Part shown: positions 1 to 7,194 of the stretch, piece after piece
How the letters are laid out: every line of letters starts with the position of its first letter
Position numbering within the stretch: the first letter of the stretch is position 1
From: Bradyrhizobium sp. URHD0069
GTDB lineage: Bacteria > Pseudomonadota > Alphaproteobacteria > Rhizobiales > Xanthobacteraceae
Length of the DNA: 64,000 nt
Reading direction: 5' to 3'
Assembly: GCF_000701345.1 (NCBI RefSeq)
Contig: NZ_JNIJ01000009.1
Location: forward strand, 62,001-126,000
Notes under the pieces: generated by a model
What the model was told of the DNA's origin: nothing
What the model saw: only the letters and a program-made list of their open reading frames with translations
Database searches by the model: none
Made by a program: the position numbers and the translations under genes

Positions 1-1
1 C

Positions 2-562
2 GAAATGCTGACTTCGCGCGGTTTGATCCGGTCGAAGGAGACGTCGCGCGGTGGCAAAAGACCTGAGCGCACGGTTTATGCTCTGGCGCCAGCCGGCCGC
101 GATTTGCTCCGCAACTGGATGCGGCACCTTTTGGCGGAACCGGCAAAAGAGTTTCCTCAATTCGAGGCCGCGCTGTGTCTTCTGCCCGTGTTGCCGCCGG
201 ATGAAGCTGTGGCGTTGCTGCGCGACCGCCATTCTCGACTGGCGGAAAAACTTAAGCAGATGCAAGCCGAGCTCAACGACATCCTCGCCATGACGTTTGC
301 GGAAGTGGCCGGATCCGACGAAGAATTACCTGCGCCGCTATTAGGCCTGAAATTTCCGGCGATCCTCGTCGTCGAAAGCGAATATCGCCTGACGCTGCTG
401 AAGGCAGAATTGGATTTTGTAACCGAACTGGTACGCCGCATCACGGAAGAAGGTTGGGGCCCAGCCCCTTTGTGGCGAGATATGCAAGCCAGCTGCGAGC
501 GTGAATACCAGCGCGAGAATGCAGCCGCTGCGCGGGAAACCGCGTCCGCCGCGGACTCCTAG
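2..562 (+). CDS. PadR-family transcriptional regulator, 5'-truncated by window edge
   Basis: This is the C-terminal part of a PadR-like repressor; the reading frame is already open at the first base, so the true start lies outside the window. The visible part begins in the winged helix (SRGLIRSKE, then RPERTVYALAPAGRDLL, the beta-wing signature of PadR proteins). It continues with a long helical C-terminal dimerisation region of about 130 residues, as in Vir_act_alpha_C-type PadR proteins. It lies 11 bp before an efflux adaptor gene and probably shares its transcript. PadR proteins commonly repress neighbouring efflux operons, so control of the ABC pump downstream is the natural inference. 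The ligand is unknown. Family assignment is fairly secure. Confidence 0.8.
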   Translation, partial: EMLTSRGLIRSKETSRGGKRPERTVYALAPAGRDLLRNWMRHLLAEPAKEFPQFEAALCLLPVLPPDEAVALLRDRHSRLAEKLKQMQAELNDILAMTFAEVAGSDEELPAPLLGLKFPAILVVESEYRLTLLKAELDFVTELVRRITEEGWGPAPLWRDMQASCEREYQRENAAAARETASAADS

Positions 563-573
563 ATGGAAATCGG

Positions 574-1647
574 ATGATGACCGAAGACAAGAGCAAATTG
601 CTACGATCGCTGACGATCGATCGCAGCGTGAGCGAGCCGGGGCGATCGAGCCGTCGCTGGTTGCCGATCTCGGTCGGCATTGCCGCCTGCGTCATCGTAG
701 CATTTGCCGCCTTTGCGGTGTCCGAATTTTGGATGCAAGACCGTCCCAAAGAGACCGCATCCCAGCCCGCAGCACAGCCGCAGACGGCGCAGCCTCAGCA
801 ACAGCAGGTCGCCACCAGCAGCAGGGATTCCGGTAATCTTGCGGCCTCCGGCTATGTGGTTGCGCGACGCAAAGCGACGGTTGCGGCCGAAATCACCGGC
901 AAGGTTGTCGAGGTTTTCATCGACGAAGGCATGACGGTGACCGACGGGCAGATCGTCGCGCGGCTCGACAGCGTGCTTGCCGAAAAAGACTATGAACTGG
1001 CGCAATCGCGCGTCGAGGCGGCGGATGCCGCGATCGCCGCGATCACCGCTGACCTTCAGGACGCGACACGGATCATGTCGCGCGTGCAGACATTGTCGCA
1101 GAAGAATTTCGCGACCGAGGCCGATCTGACCAAAGCACAGGCGCGCGTCGGCGTGCTCACGGCGCAACTGCGCCAGGTGCAGTCGCAGTCCGAAACCGCG
1201 AAGATAGATGCAAAGCGCAGTGCGTCGGTACTCGACAAACATCAGATTCGCGCGCCATTTGCCGGCGTCGTCGTCGACCGTAGTGCACAGCCCGGTGAGA
1301 TGATTTCACCGATGTCGGTCGGCGGCTTCACCCGAACCGGTATCTGTACCATCGTCGACATGTATTCGATCGAGATCGAAGTCGACGTGAACGAAGCGTT
1401 CATCGGTCGTGTCGCCGCCGGCGGGGCCGTGAACGCGGTGCTTGACGCCTATCCGGACTGGACCATCCCCGCCTCGGTGATCGCGATCGTGCCGACCGCA
1501 AACCGCGAGAAGGCCACCGTGAAAGTCCGCATCCGCTTTGTGCAAAGGGATCCGCGCATTCTGCCCGATATGGCAGTGAAGGTGAATTTTCTGCGGGACA
1601 CCAAGGCTGGTGTCGCGCCGGCGATCGAAACCACTGCGGCAAACTAG
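574..1647 (+). CDS. Efflux periplasmic adaptor (HlyD/MacA-like membrane fusion protein)
   Basis: This is a membrane fusion protein that would bridge an inner-membrane ABC pump to an outer-membrane channel. One N-terminal membrane anchor covers roughly residues 30-54. A low-complexity Gln/Ala/Pro linker follows, then the first lipoyl half (ASGYVVARRKATVAAEITGK), a helical hairpin around residues 130-210 and the second lipoyl half (IRAPFAGVVVDRSAQPGEMI). The end is a beta-barrel domain (IEIEVDVNEAFIGRV). At 357 residues it is of usual size. It is followed after 29 bp by an ATPase and two FtsX-type permeases, giving a complete MacAB-like export operon in which the permease function is split over two genes. 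The substrate cannot be read from sequence. Confidence 0.85.
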   Translation: MMTEDKSKLLRSLTIDRSVSEPGRSSRRWLPISVGIAACVIVAFAAFAVSEFWMQDRPKETASQPAAQPQTAQPQQQQVATSSRDSGNLAASGYVVARRKATVAAEITGKVVEVFIDEGMTVTDGQIVARLDSVLAEKDYELAQSRVEAADAAIAAITADLQDATRIMSRVQTLSQKNFATEADLTKAQARVGVLTAQLRQVQSQSETAKIDAKRSASVLDKHQIRAPFAGVVVDRSAQPGEMISPMSVGGFTRTGICTIVDMYSIEIEVDVNEAFIGRVAAGGAVNAVLDAYPDWTIPASVIAIVPTANREKATVKVRIRFVQRDPRILPDMAVKVNFLRDTKAGVAPAIETTAAN

Positions 1648-1676
1648 ATCCAGTTGAATTCCGAGAGGAGAGAAAA

Positions 1677-2375
1677 GTGACACCGGAACACCCGATGGTT
1701 CGCCTCACCGGCGTAAGCAAGCGCTTCACCAAAGGCAAGGAAACGATTTCGATCTTCGATCATCTCGATCTTGCGATTCCCCGTGGCGATTTCGTCGCGG
1801 TGATGGGTCCCTCCGGCTCGGGAAAGACGACACTGCTCAATCTGCTCGGCGGTATCGACCGCGTCGATCAGGGCGAGATTGCTGTCGCCGACCAGCGCAT
1901 CGATGGTCTGTCAGAAGGCGAACTAGCGGCCTGGCGTGCAGCTAACATCGGCTTCATATTCCAGTTCTACAACCTGATGCCGATGTTGACCGCGGCGCAG
2001 AACGTGGAACTGCCGCTATTGCTCACTAAGCTGCGCAGCAAGGAGCGCTCGACCCGTGTCCTGACCGCGCTGTCGGTGGTTGGCCTCGCCGATCGCGTCA
2101 AGCACCATCCACGTGAAATGTCCGGCGGCCAGCAGCAGCGCGTTGCCATCGCGCGCGCCATCGTGTCTGATCCGAACCTGTTGCTCTGCGACGAGCCGAC
2201 GGGCGATCTTGACCGCCACTCCGCCGACGAGATTCTCTCAATCCTGCAACTGCTCAACAAGGATCTCGGAAAGACAATCGTGATGGTCACCCACGATCCT
2301 GCGGCGGCACGCTATGCGCAGCGCGTTTTGCACCTCGACAAGGGCCGTTTCGTCGAGCAGGAGCTTGCCGCGTGA
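1677..2375 (+). CDS. ABC transporter ATP-binding protein, MacB/LolD type
   Basis: This is the nucleotide-binding subunit of the efflux operon. It has Walker A GPSGSGKTT near residue 42, a Q-loop in FIFQFYNLMPMLTA, signature MSGGQQQRVAIARA, Walker B LLLCDEPTGDLD and the switch His in MVTHD. The form GDLD after the Walker B Glu and the 232-residue length are typical of the LolD/MacB/FtsE group, which power FtsX-like permeases. The GTG start at 1677 follows a strong purine-rich site (GAGAGGAGAG). Its stop overlaps the next start by 4 bp (GTGA), indicating translational coupling with the permease. Confidence 0.92.
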   Translation: MTPEHPMVRLTGVSKRFTKGKETISIFDHLDLAIPRGDFVAVMGPSGSGKTTLLNLLGGIDRVDQGEIAVADQRIDGLSEGELAAWRAANIGFIFQFYNLMPMLTAAQNVELPLLLTKLRSKERSTRVLTALSVVGLADRVKHHPREMSGGQQQRVAIARAIVSDPNLLLCDEPTGDLDRHSADEILSILQLLNKDLGKTIVMVTHDPAAARYAQRVLHLDKGRFVEQELAA

Positions 2376-3532
2376 ACGACTTCGATCTGGTGCGGAAAAA
2401 CCTGTTCCGCCGTAAATTGCGCGCCGCGCTGATGATCGTCTCGATCCTGATCGCCTTCATGATCTTCGGCGTACTTGCCGGATTTTACCGCGCCTTCACG
2501 GCCGGCGAGGATCGCGCCGCCGCGGATCGTCTGATCACGGTCAACAAGATCAACTTCACCCAGCCGATGCCGATCGCCTATTTCAATCGCGTGCGGGTGG
2601 TGGATGGGGTACGTCAGGTGACCTTCGCCAATTGGTTCGGTGGCTACTATCAGGATCCCAAGAATTTCCTGATGACGCTGGCGATCGAGCCAGCGACTTA
2701 TTTCGATGTGTATCGCAGTGAGTTCGATATTCCACCCGAGCAGCTTCAGGCCTTCATCCGTGACCGCAGTAGCGCGGTGATCGGTGAATCATTGGCGCGC
2801 AAGTGGGGCTGGAAGATCGGCGATCGTGTCCCGGTTGCGAGCAACATCTTCACCCAACGTAGCGGCGGGCATACCTGGGACTTCACCATTGCCGGCATCG
2901 TAAAGGGCAAGACCGAGCAGGTCGACACCAACTTCATGCTGTTCCAGTACGCCTATTTCGACGAGACCCGCTCGTTCGGCAAAGACACGATCGGCTGGAT
3001 GATTCTTCAGACCAGCGCGCCAGAGAATAACGATCGAGTGGCGAAGGCGATCGATGCGATGTTCGCCAATTCCACCGCCGAGACCTCAACCGACACCGAA
3101 AAGGCTTTCGGCAAGGCGTTCGCAGCCCAATTCGGCAACATCGCGCTGATCGTGTTCCTGGTGGTCGGCGCCGCCTTCGTCACGATCCTGATGATCGTCG
3201 GCAATACCATGGCGCTCTCGATCCGGGAACGCACCCGCGAGATCGGCGTGCTGAAGACTCTCGGATTCTCAGGCCCGCGAATTTTGCGAATGGTGCTCGG
3301 CGAATCGATACTGCTGGCTCTGCTCGGCGGATTGCCGGGCCTGGCGATTGCCGCGCTGATCACGATCGCTTTGCGCACCAGCCTGGCCAACATCGCGCCG
3401 GCTTTCGCGGTATCGCCTGACATCGCGCTGCAGGGAATCGCGCTGATGATTGCGCTCGGTCTGATCACCGGGATCATTCCGGCTCTCAATGCCATGCGGC
3501 TCAAAATAGCAACCGCGCTCGGACGGGGATAA
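2372..3532 (+). CDS. ABC transporter permease, FtsX-like (first of two)
   Basis: This is a MacB-type permease of 386 residues. It has an N-terminal membrane helix (about residues 18-40), a large periplasmic domain to about residue 250, then three C-terminal helices. The FtsX signature is visible as SIRERTREIGVLKTLGFSG, the cytoplasmic coupling stretch. The GTG start overlaps the ATPase stop. The next permease follows after only 2 bp, so the two probably form a heterodimeric permease driven by the upstream ATPase. Homologous systems export small molecules or lipoproteins, or act as mechanotransmitters; which applies here is not visible. Confidence 0.88.
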   Translation: MNDFDLVRKNLFRRKLRAALMIVSILIAFMIFGVLAGFYRAFTAGEDRAAADRLITVNKINFTQPMPIAYFNRVRVVDGVRQVTFANWFGGYYQDPKNFLMTLAIEPATYFDVYRSEFDIPPEQLQAFIRDRSSAVIGESLARKWGWKIGDRVPVASNIFTQRSGGHTWDFTIAGIVKGKTEQVDTNFMLFQYAYFDETRSFGKDTIGWMILQTSAPENNDRVAKAIDAMFANSTAETSTDTEKAFGKAFAAQFGNIALIVFLVVGAAFVTILMIVGNTMALSIRERTREIGVLKTLGFSGPRILRMVLGESILLALLGGLPGLAIAALITIALRTSLANIAPAFAVSPDIALQGIALMIALGLITGIIPALNAMRLKIATALGRG

Positions 3533-3534
3533 CC

Positions 3535-4725
3535 ATGCGCTCGCTTTTGCTTCAGGTGATGGCAGTCACCTCCATTAATCTCAAGAGCATCGCGCAGCGA
3601 CGCTGGTTGTCGTTATCGACGGTGATTGCGATCGCGCTTGTGGTGATCGTGTTGCTCGCGTTCCTGGCCATGGCCAACGGCTTCCAGCGCACCATCGCTG
3701 GATCCGGCGCTGATGATATCGCCATCGTGCTGCGGGCCGGCTCGCAGGCCGAAATCAACAGCACCGTGACCCGCGATCAGGTGCGCCTTATCGAGGACGG
3801 GCCCGGTATCGCGCGAGGCCCCGATGGCAAGCCGCTGATCTCGCCGGAACTCTATCTCGTGGTCGACGGTCTCAAACGTTCCACCAAGACCAAGGCTAAT
3901 CTGCCGCTACGCGGCATCGGCGAGCAGGGCGCCGCGCTGCGCAAGGGCATCAACATCACCGCGGGCCGCATGTTTAGTCGCGGCAGCAACGAGGTCGTGG
4001 TCGGCAAGTCGCTGCTGCGGGAATTTGAGGGTTTCGACCTTGGCAGCACGGTCTCGTTCGGCGCCACGCGCTGGACCGTGGTCGGCGTGTTCGATGCCGG
4101 CGGCAGTGTGTTCGAATCCGAGATCTGGGCTGATCTGTCCGTGGTACAGAGTCTGTTCAACCGCAACAACGTCGTCCAGACCGTGCGCGCGCGTCTGACC
4201 GGGCCGGCGGCGTTGAATGAGCTCAAACGCTACAGCGACGACGATCCGCGGTTGAAGCTCGACGTCAAATCGGAGGCCACCTACTTCGCCGAACAGGCGT
4301 CGCAAACTTCCGATCTGATCCAGAAACTCGGCTGGCCGCTGGCGATCGCGATGGCGCTCGGCGCACTCGCCGGCGCGCTCAACACCATGTATTCGTCGGT
4401 GGCAGCTCGCGCGACGGAAATCGCAACGCTGCGCGCCATCGGCTTTGGCGGCTTCCCCGCCTTTGTCGGAACGCTCGCGGAATCGCTGTCGCTGGCGGCG
4501 ATCGGCGGGGTGCTCGGCGCGGCTGCCACCTACCTGATCTTCGACGGCGTCACCGCCTCGACGCTTGGCGGCAACTTCACCCAGGTGGTGTTCGACTTCA
4601 AGCTCAGCCCATGGCTGATCGGAGAAGGCGTCGCGCTCGCGCTGATCGTCGGATTGATCGGCGGATTATTTCCTGCACTCCGCGCCGCCCGTTTGCCGAT
4701 CGTCGCAGGATTGTACCCAAGTTAG
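3535..4725 (+). CDS. ABC transporter permease, FtsX-like (second of two)
   Basis: This second MacB-like permease has the same plan as its neighbour: one N-terminal helix (about residues 24-47), a periplasmic domain with the MacB_PCD look, and three C-terminal helices. The coupling motif is AARATEIATLRAIGFGG. It is 396 residues long and starts 3 nt after the preceding stop, so it is the last gene of the regulator-adaptor-ATPase-permease-permease unit. Downstream, 37 bp separate it from a convergent AraC gene. The two permeases are related but clearly diverged, as expected for a heterodimer rather than a recent duplication. Confidence 0.88.
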   Translation: MRSLLLQVMAVTSINLKSIAQRRWLSLSTVIAIALVVIVLLAFLAMANGFQRTIAGSGADDIAIVLRAGSQAEINSTVTRDQVRLIEDGPGIARGPDGKPLISPELYLVVDGLKRSTKTKANLPLRGIGEQGAALRKGINITAGRMFSRGSNEVVVGKSLLREFEGFDLGSTVSFGATRWTVVGVFDAGGSVFESEIWADLSVVQSLFNRNNVVQTVRARLTGPAALNELKRYSDDDPRLKLDVKSEATYFAEQASQTSDLIQKLGWPLAIAMALGALAGALNTMYSSVAARATEIATLRAIGFGGFPAFVGTLAESLSLAAIGGVLGAAATYLIFDGVTASTLGGNFTQVVFDFKLSPWLIGEGVALALIVGLIGGLFPALRAARLPIVAGLYPS

Positions 4726-4762
4726 GTTTTGACGGCCGATCGGCGGCGAGTTAGCGCAAAAA

Positions 4763-5785
4763 TCAGACCGGCGCCGTAATCTGATTCTGGCCGTTGGTAG
4801 CCGAGGAGCGCCGAAAGGTCTCAGGGGGCTCGAGGTCGCCCCTGACCGAACACCGCCAGCGTGCGGGGGTCTCTCCGGTAAGGCGCTTGAAAACCGTCGA
4901 GAAGTGCGGCTGCGCCTGGAAGCCCACGGCCAGGGCGACCTCCGCAAGCGGCGTGTCCGTGCTCGATAATATCGCCTTTGCACTTTCGATACGCTGGTGG
5001 AGGAGATAGTCGTGCGGTCGGTATCCGGTCGCTGCGCGAAACTGCGCTGCGAAATGCATTCGCGACAGGCCGGCCACTTTGGCCAGGTCGGCGAGGCTTA
5101 TGCCCTCATCAAGGTGCGAATCGACATACTCCTGGACGCGCTTTAACCGCCACTTGGGCAGAGCATTGACTGTGGGTGGCGTCAGCTCAAGTCTCGTTAT
5201 ATGCATCACGAGAGTTTGACCGACGCTCTCCGCGTAGAGTCTGTCGCGAGCTTTGCCGCTCTCGATGAGCGTCCGGCCCAGCAGTCCCGCCAGCGGGTCG
5301 CGGATAATGAGATCGTTCAGGTCTCGTATCGGCTGGGATAGGCCAGACTTCGCTGCGTCCTGGCGCTTTCGGAGGTATCCGTTGGAAACATGGAAGTGAA
5401 TGAAATCGCACGGTGCACGAAACTCGGCGGTCAGCGGCTGAGACGGGCCCGCAACGTGTAACGTCCCGGCCGGCATTATCCCGTCGAATATAGTATGTGA
5501 ACCCCTGGTGAGCTTGACGCGTGTGGTCTTCAAGGCGACAGCAATAACGTACCGGTCACACGACGACACCGTCTCTTCGTAACGGCAGCAACTCCTGGGA
5601 TCGAACCATCGTGATACCAGGATATCCGCCGCAATCGCCCGAGTTCTGTCGTCTTCGGCGAGACAACGCCAGGCACGCTCCTCACAAAAACCGTCTAAGC
5701 CGTGATCCACCCGGGAACCTAACAAAGGGTGACAGCGGCCAGCGTAGGAAAGGCTCGGATTCGTCATAAAAGGTCGCAAACCCAT
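4763..5785 (-). CDS. AraC-family transcriptional regulator
   Basis: This is a 340-residue AraC/XylS-type regulator. The C-terminal domain has both helix-turn-helix units: ISLADLAKVAGLSRMHFA, then the second in PLAEVALAVGFQAQPHFSTVF, followed by the family ending FKRLTGETPARWR. The N-terminal ~220 residues form the effector or dimerisation part, with no family I can name. The ATG at 5785 is preceded by AGAGGAT at suitable distance. The gene converges on the efflux operon and faces away from the kinase gene at 6341, so its target is not obvious. Effector unknown. Confidence 0.85.
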   Translation of the reverse strand: MGLRPFMTNPSLSYAGRCHPLLGSRVDHGLDGFCEERAWRCLAEDDRTRAIAADILVSRWFDPRSCCRYEETVSSCDRYVIAVALKTTRVKLTRGSHTIFDGIMPAGTLHVAGPSQPLTAEFRAPCDFIHFHVSNGYLRKRQDAAKSGLSQPIRDLNDLIIRDPLAGLLGRTLIESGKARDRLYAESVGQTLVMHITRLELTPPTVNALPKWRLKRVQEYVDSHLDEGISLADLAKVAGLSRMHFAAQFRAATGYRPHDYLLHQRIESAKAILSSTDTPLAEVALAVGFQAQPHFSTVFKRLTGETPARWRCSVRGDLEPPETFRRSSATNGQNQITAPV

Positions 5786-6340
5786 GGCTTATCCTCTTAA
5801 GAACTCACTGAGTCCCTGGCGGCTGATGCGTATCCGACGGATAGCGACCTGTAGCAGAATGCGTCCTCCTTTTCCGAAGACGCTGGCTACCGATGCTTGG
5901 CGTTTGTTACGTTTTGTAAATGGGCTTTGTGTCCACCGTTCCGCAACTAAAAAGTTCTTTAAGATGGCATTGGCGAAGGATGGGGCGGCGCGAAATTTCC
6001 CGATTGCTGAACCGCTTGTCAGCGCCTTTGCGCGCCGTCAAAGCGCGGAAGGTTTCTGAAATTCTATTTAGTTTCTGAAATGCTATTTAATGGTGCGGGC
6101 GAAATTTCCGGCCTAGCGTCGTCAGAGTAGCGAGCGTTCTTTCCAGCCGGTGATAGAGGGTAGGGCCCTCACCAACGACAAGCTTATCACGCGGCTGGCG
6201 TTCGCATTGCAGGTCTGACGCTCGAATTCGTGATCAAGGCTTACATTTGAACGATGAATGTCGGTGATTACTTCGTTACCAGAAGATCGCACCAGAGCGA
6301 CCGCACCTTCCGTGTTTGGTAATTTTGTAGACTCAGGAGC
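5786..6340. other. Intergenic region with no convincing gene
   Basis: This 555-bp stretch lies between divergent genes (AraC to the left, kinase to the right). A 91-codon frame from 5784 has no family resemblance and overlaps the AraC start, so it is not called. The only structure seen is a 19-bp tandem repeat at 6053-6090. It presumably carries the promoters of both flanking genes. Confidence 0.5.
6053..6090. repeat. Two-copy 19-bp tandem repeat
   Basis: The unit TTTCTGAAATTCTATTTAG (6053-6071) is followed directly by TTTCTGAAATGCTATTTAA (6072-6090), with two mismatches. It is AT-rich relative to its surroundings and non-coding. Function unknown; it could be slippage or a paired protein-binding site. 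Confidence 0.7.
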
Positions 6341-7027
6341 ATGTCTGACATGACATTATCTGCGTATTCTACCTCGGAAGAGCGATTGTTGCTTCGCGAA
6401 ATCACCCACAGGGTCAAGAACGAGTTCGCATCTGCCATCCAGGTGCTGTCGTTTACTGCCGCAAAATCTCCGGACCGCAATGTGAAAGCTGCGTTGGCAG
6501 ACGCGATGGAGCAATTGCATAACTATGCGAGGGTTCACCATGCACTCCAGATGCCGGCAAGCAACGATGATGTCGACGCATCAGCCTATCTCCGGGAGCT
6601 ATGCCGATCTATCAGCCGGTCCAAACTGGAAAACCGAAACATAGACCTCGTGTTCGTGGAACAACCGTTCCGGTTGTCTTCCGAACGCTGCTGGTTGATG
6701 GGGATGATCGTTGCCGAACTCATCACCAACGCGGTGCGTCACGCATTTGATCGGCGCGGCGGCACGATCCGTATCGAATGCCGGACATCCGGAGAGTTTA
6801 TCGAATGTCGGGTGTCGGATAACGGATCGGCTTCGTCGGCCGACGTCAGGCCTGGGCGCGGGCTGAGAATCATCGAGGCGCTTGCACAGGCGCTTGGCGC
6901 GGACTTGCAGTTTAATTTCGAAGAGGATGGGAGCAGGTCTATTCTAATGATTCCAATCGAACAGGATCGTTGCGATGGGCCGAAGTCGATGCCTCGTGTC
7001 GCAACCGATGCAGCGTGCGTCCTATGA
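6341..7027 (+). CDS. Stand-alone HWE/HisKA_2-type histidine kinase core
   Basis: This is a short (228-residue) sensor-less histidine kinase. The HisKA_2-like phosphoacceptor box is LLLREITHRVKNEF near the N-terminus (the His of THRVKN). The ATPase domain follows with the N box AELITNAVRHAFD, a D-x-G motif (VSDNGSA) and a glycine lid GRGLRIIEAL. There is no PAS, GAF or membrane segment, so it must receive its signal from a partner. In alphaproteobacteria such kinases often feed the general stress response (PhyR-NepR-EcfG), but none of those genes is in the window. The start at 6341 follows CAGGAG. Kinase family firm, pathway unknown. Confidence 0.85.
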   Translation: MSDMTLSAYSTSEERLLLREITHRVKNEFASAIQVLSFTAAKSPDRNVKAALADAMEQLHNYARVHHALQMPASNDDVDASAYLRELCRSISRSKLENRNIDLVFVEQPFRLSSERCWLMGMIVAELITNAVRHAFDRRGGTIRIECRTSGEFIECRVSDNGSASSADVRPGRGLRIIEALAQALGADLQFNFEEDGSRSILMIPIEQDRCDGPKSMPRVATDAACVL

Positions 7028-7194
7028 TTCAGCCACGCTTGTCGGGGGTCGGCGTTATCGGTCCCCTGCGCGACAGCGATCGAATTGAACTGGCGACCAG
7101 CAATCGCCCGCACTTCCGCATTTACTAGACAGGCCCTACCAGTCGCTCGTTCCGGACCACGTCACTCTGGGTTGGCGATTCCTCGCCGTTACGC

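Noticed and set aside
4729..4745. TTGACGGCCGATCGG after the efflux operon
   Set aside because: Left half like the palindrome but no TCAA; located between convergent genes where an operator is unlikely. It also does not form a convincing terminator.
5784..6059. 91-codon rightward open frame
   Set aside because: No family resemblance, overlaps the AraC start, and the composition is Arg-rich as in random GC-rich frames.
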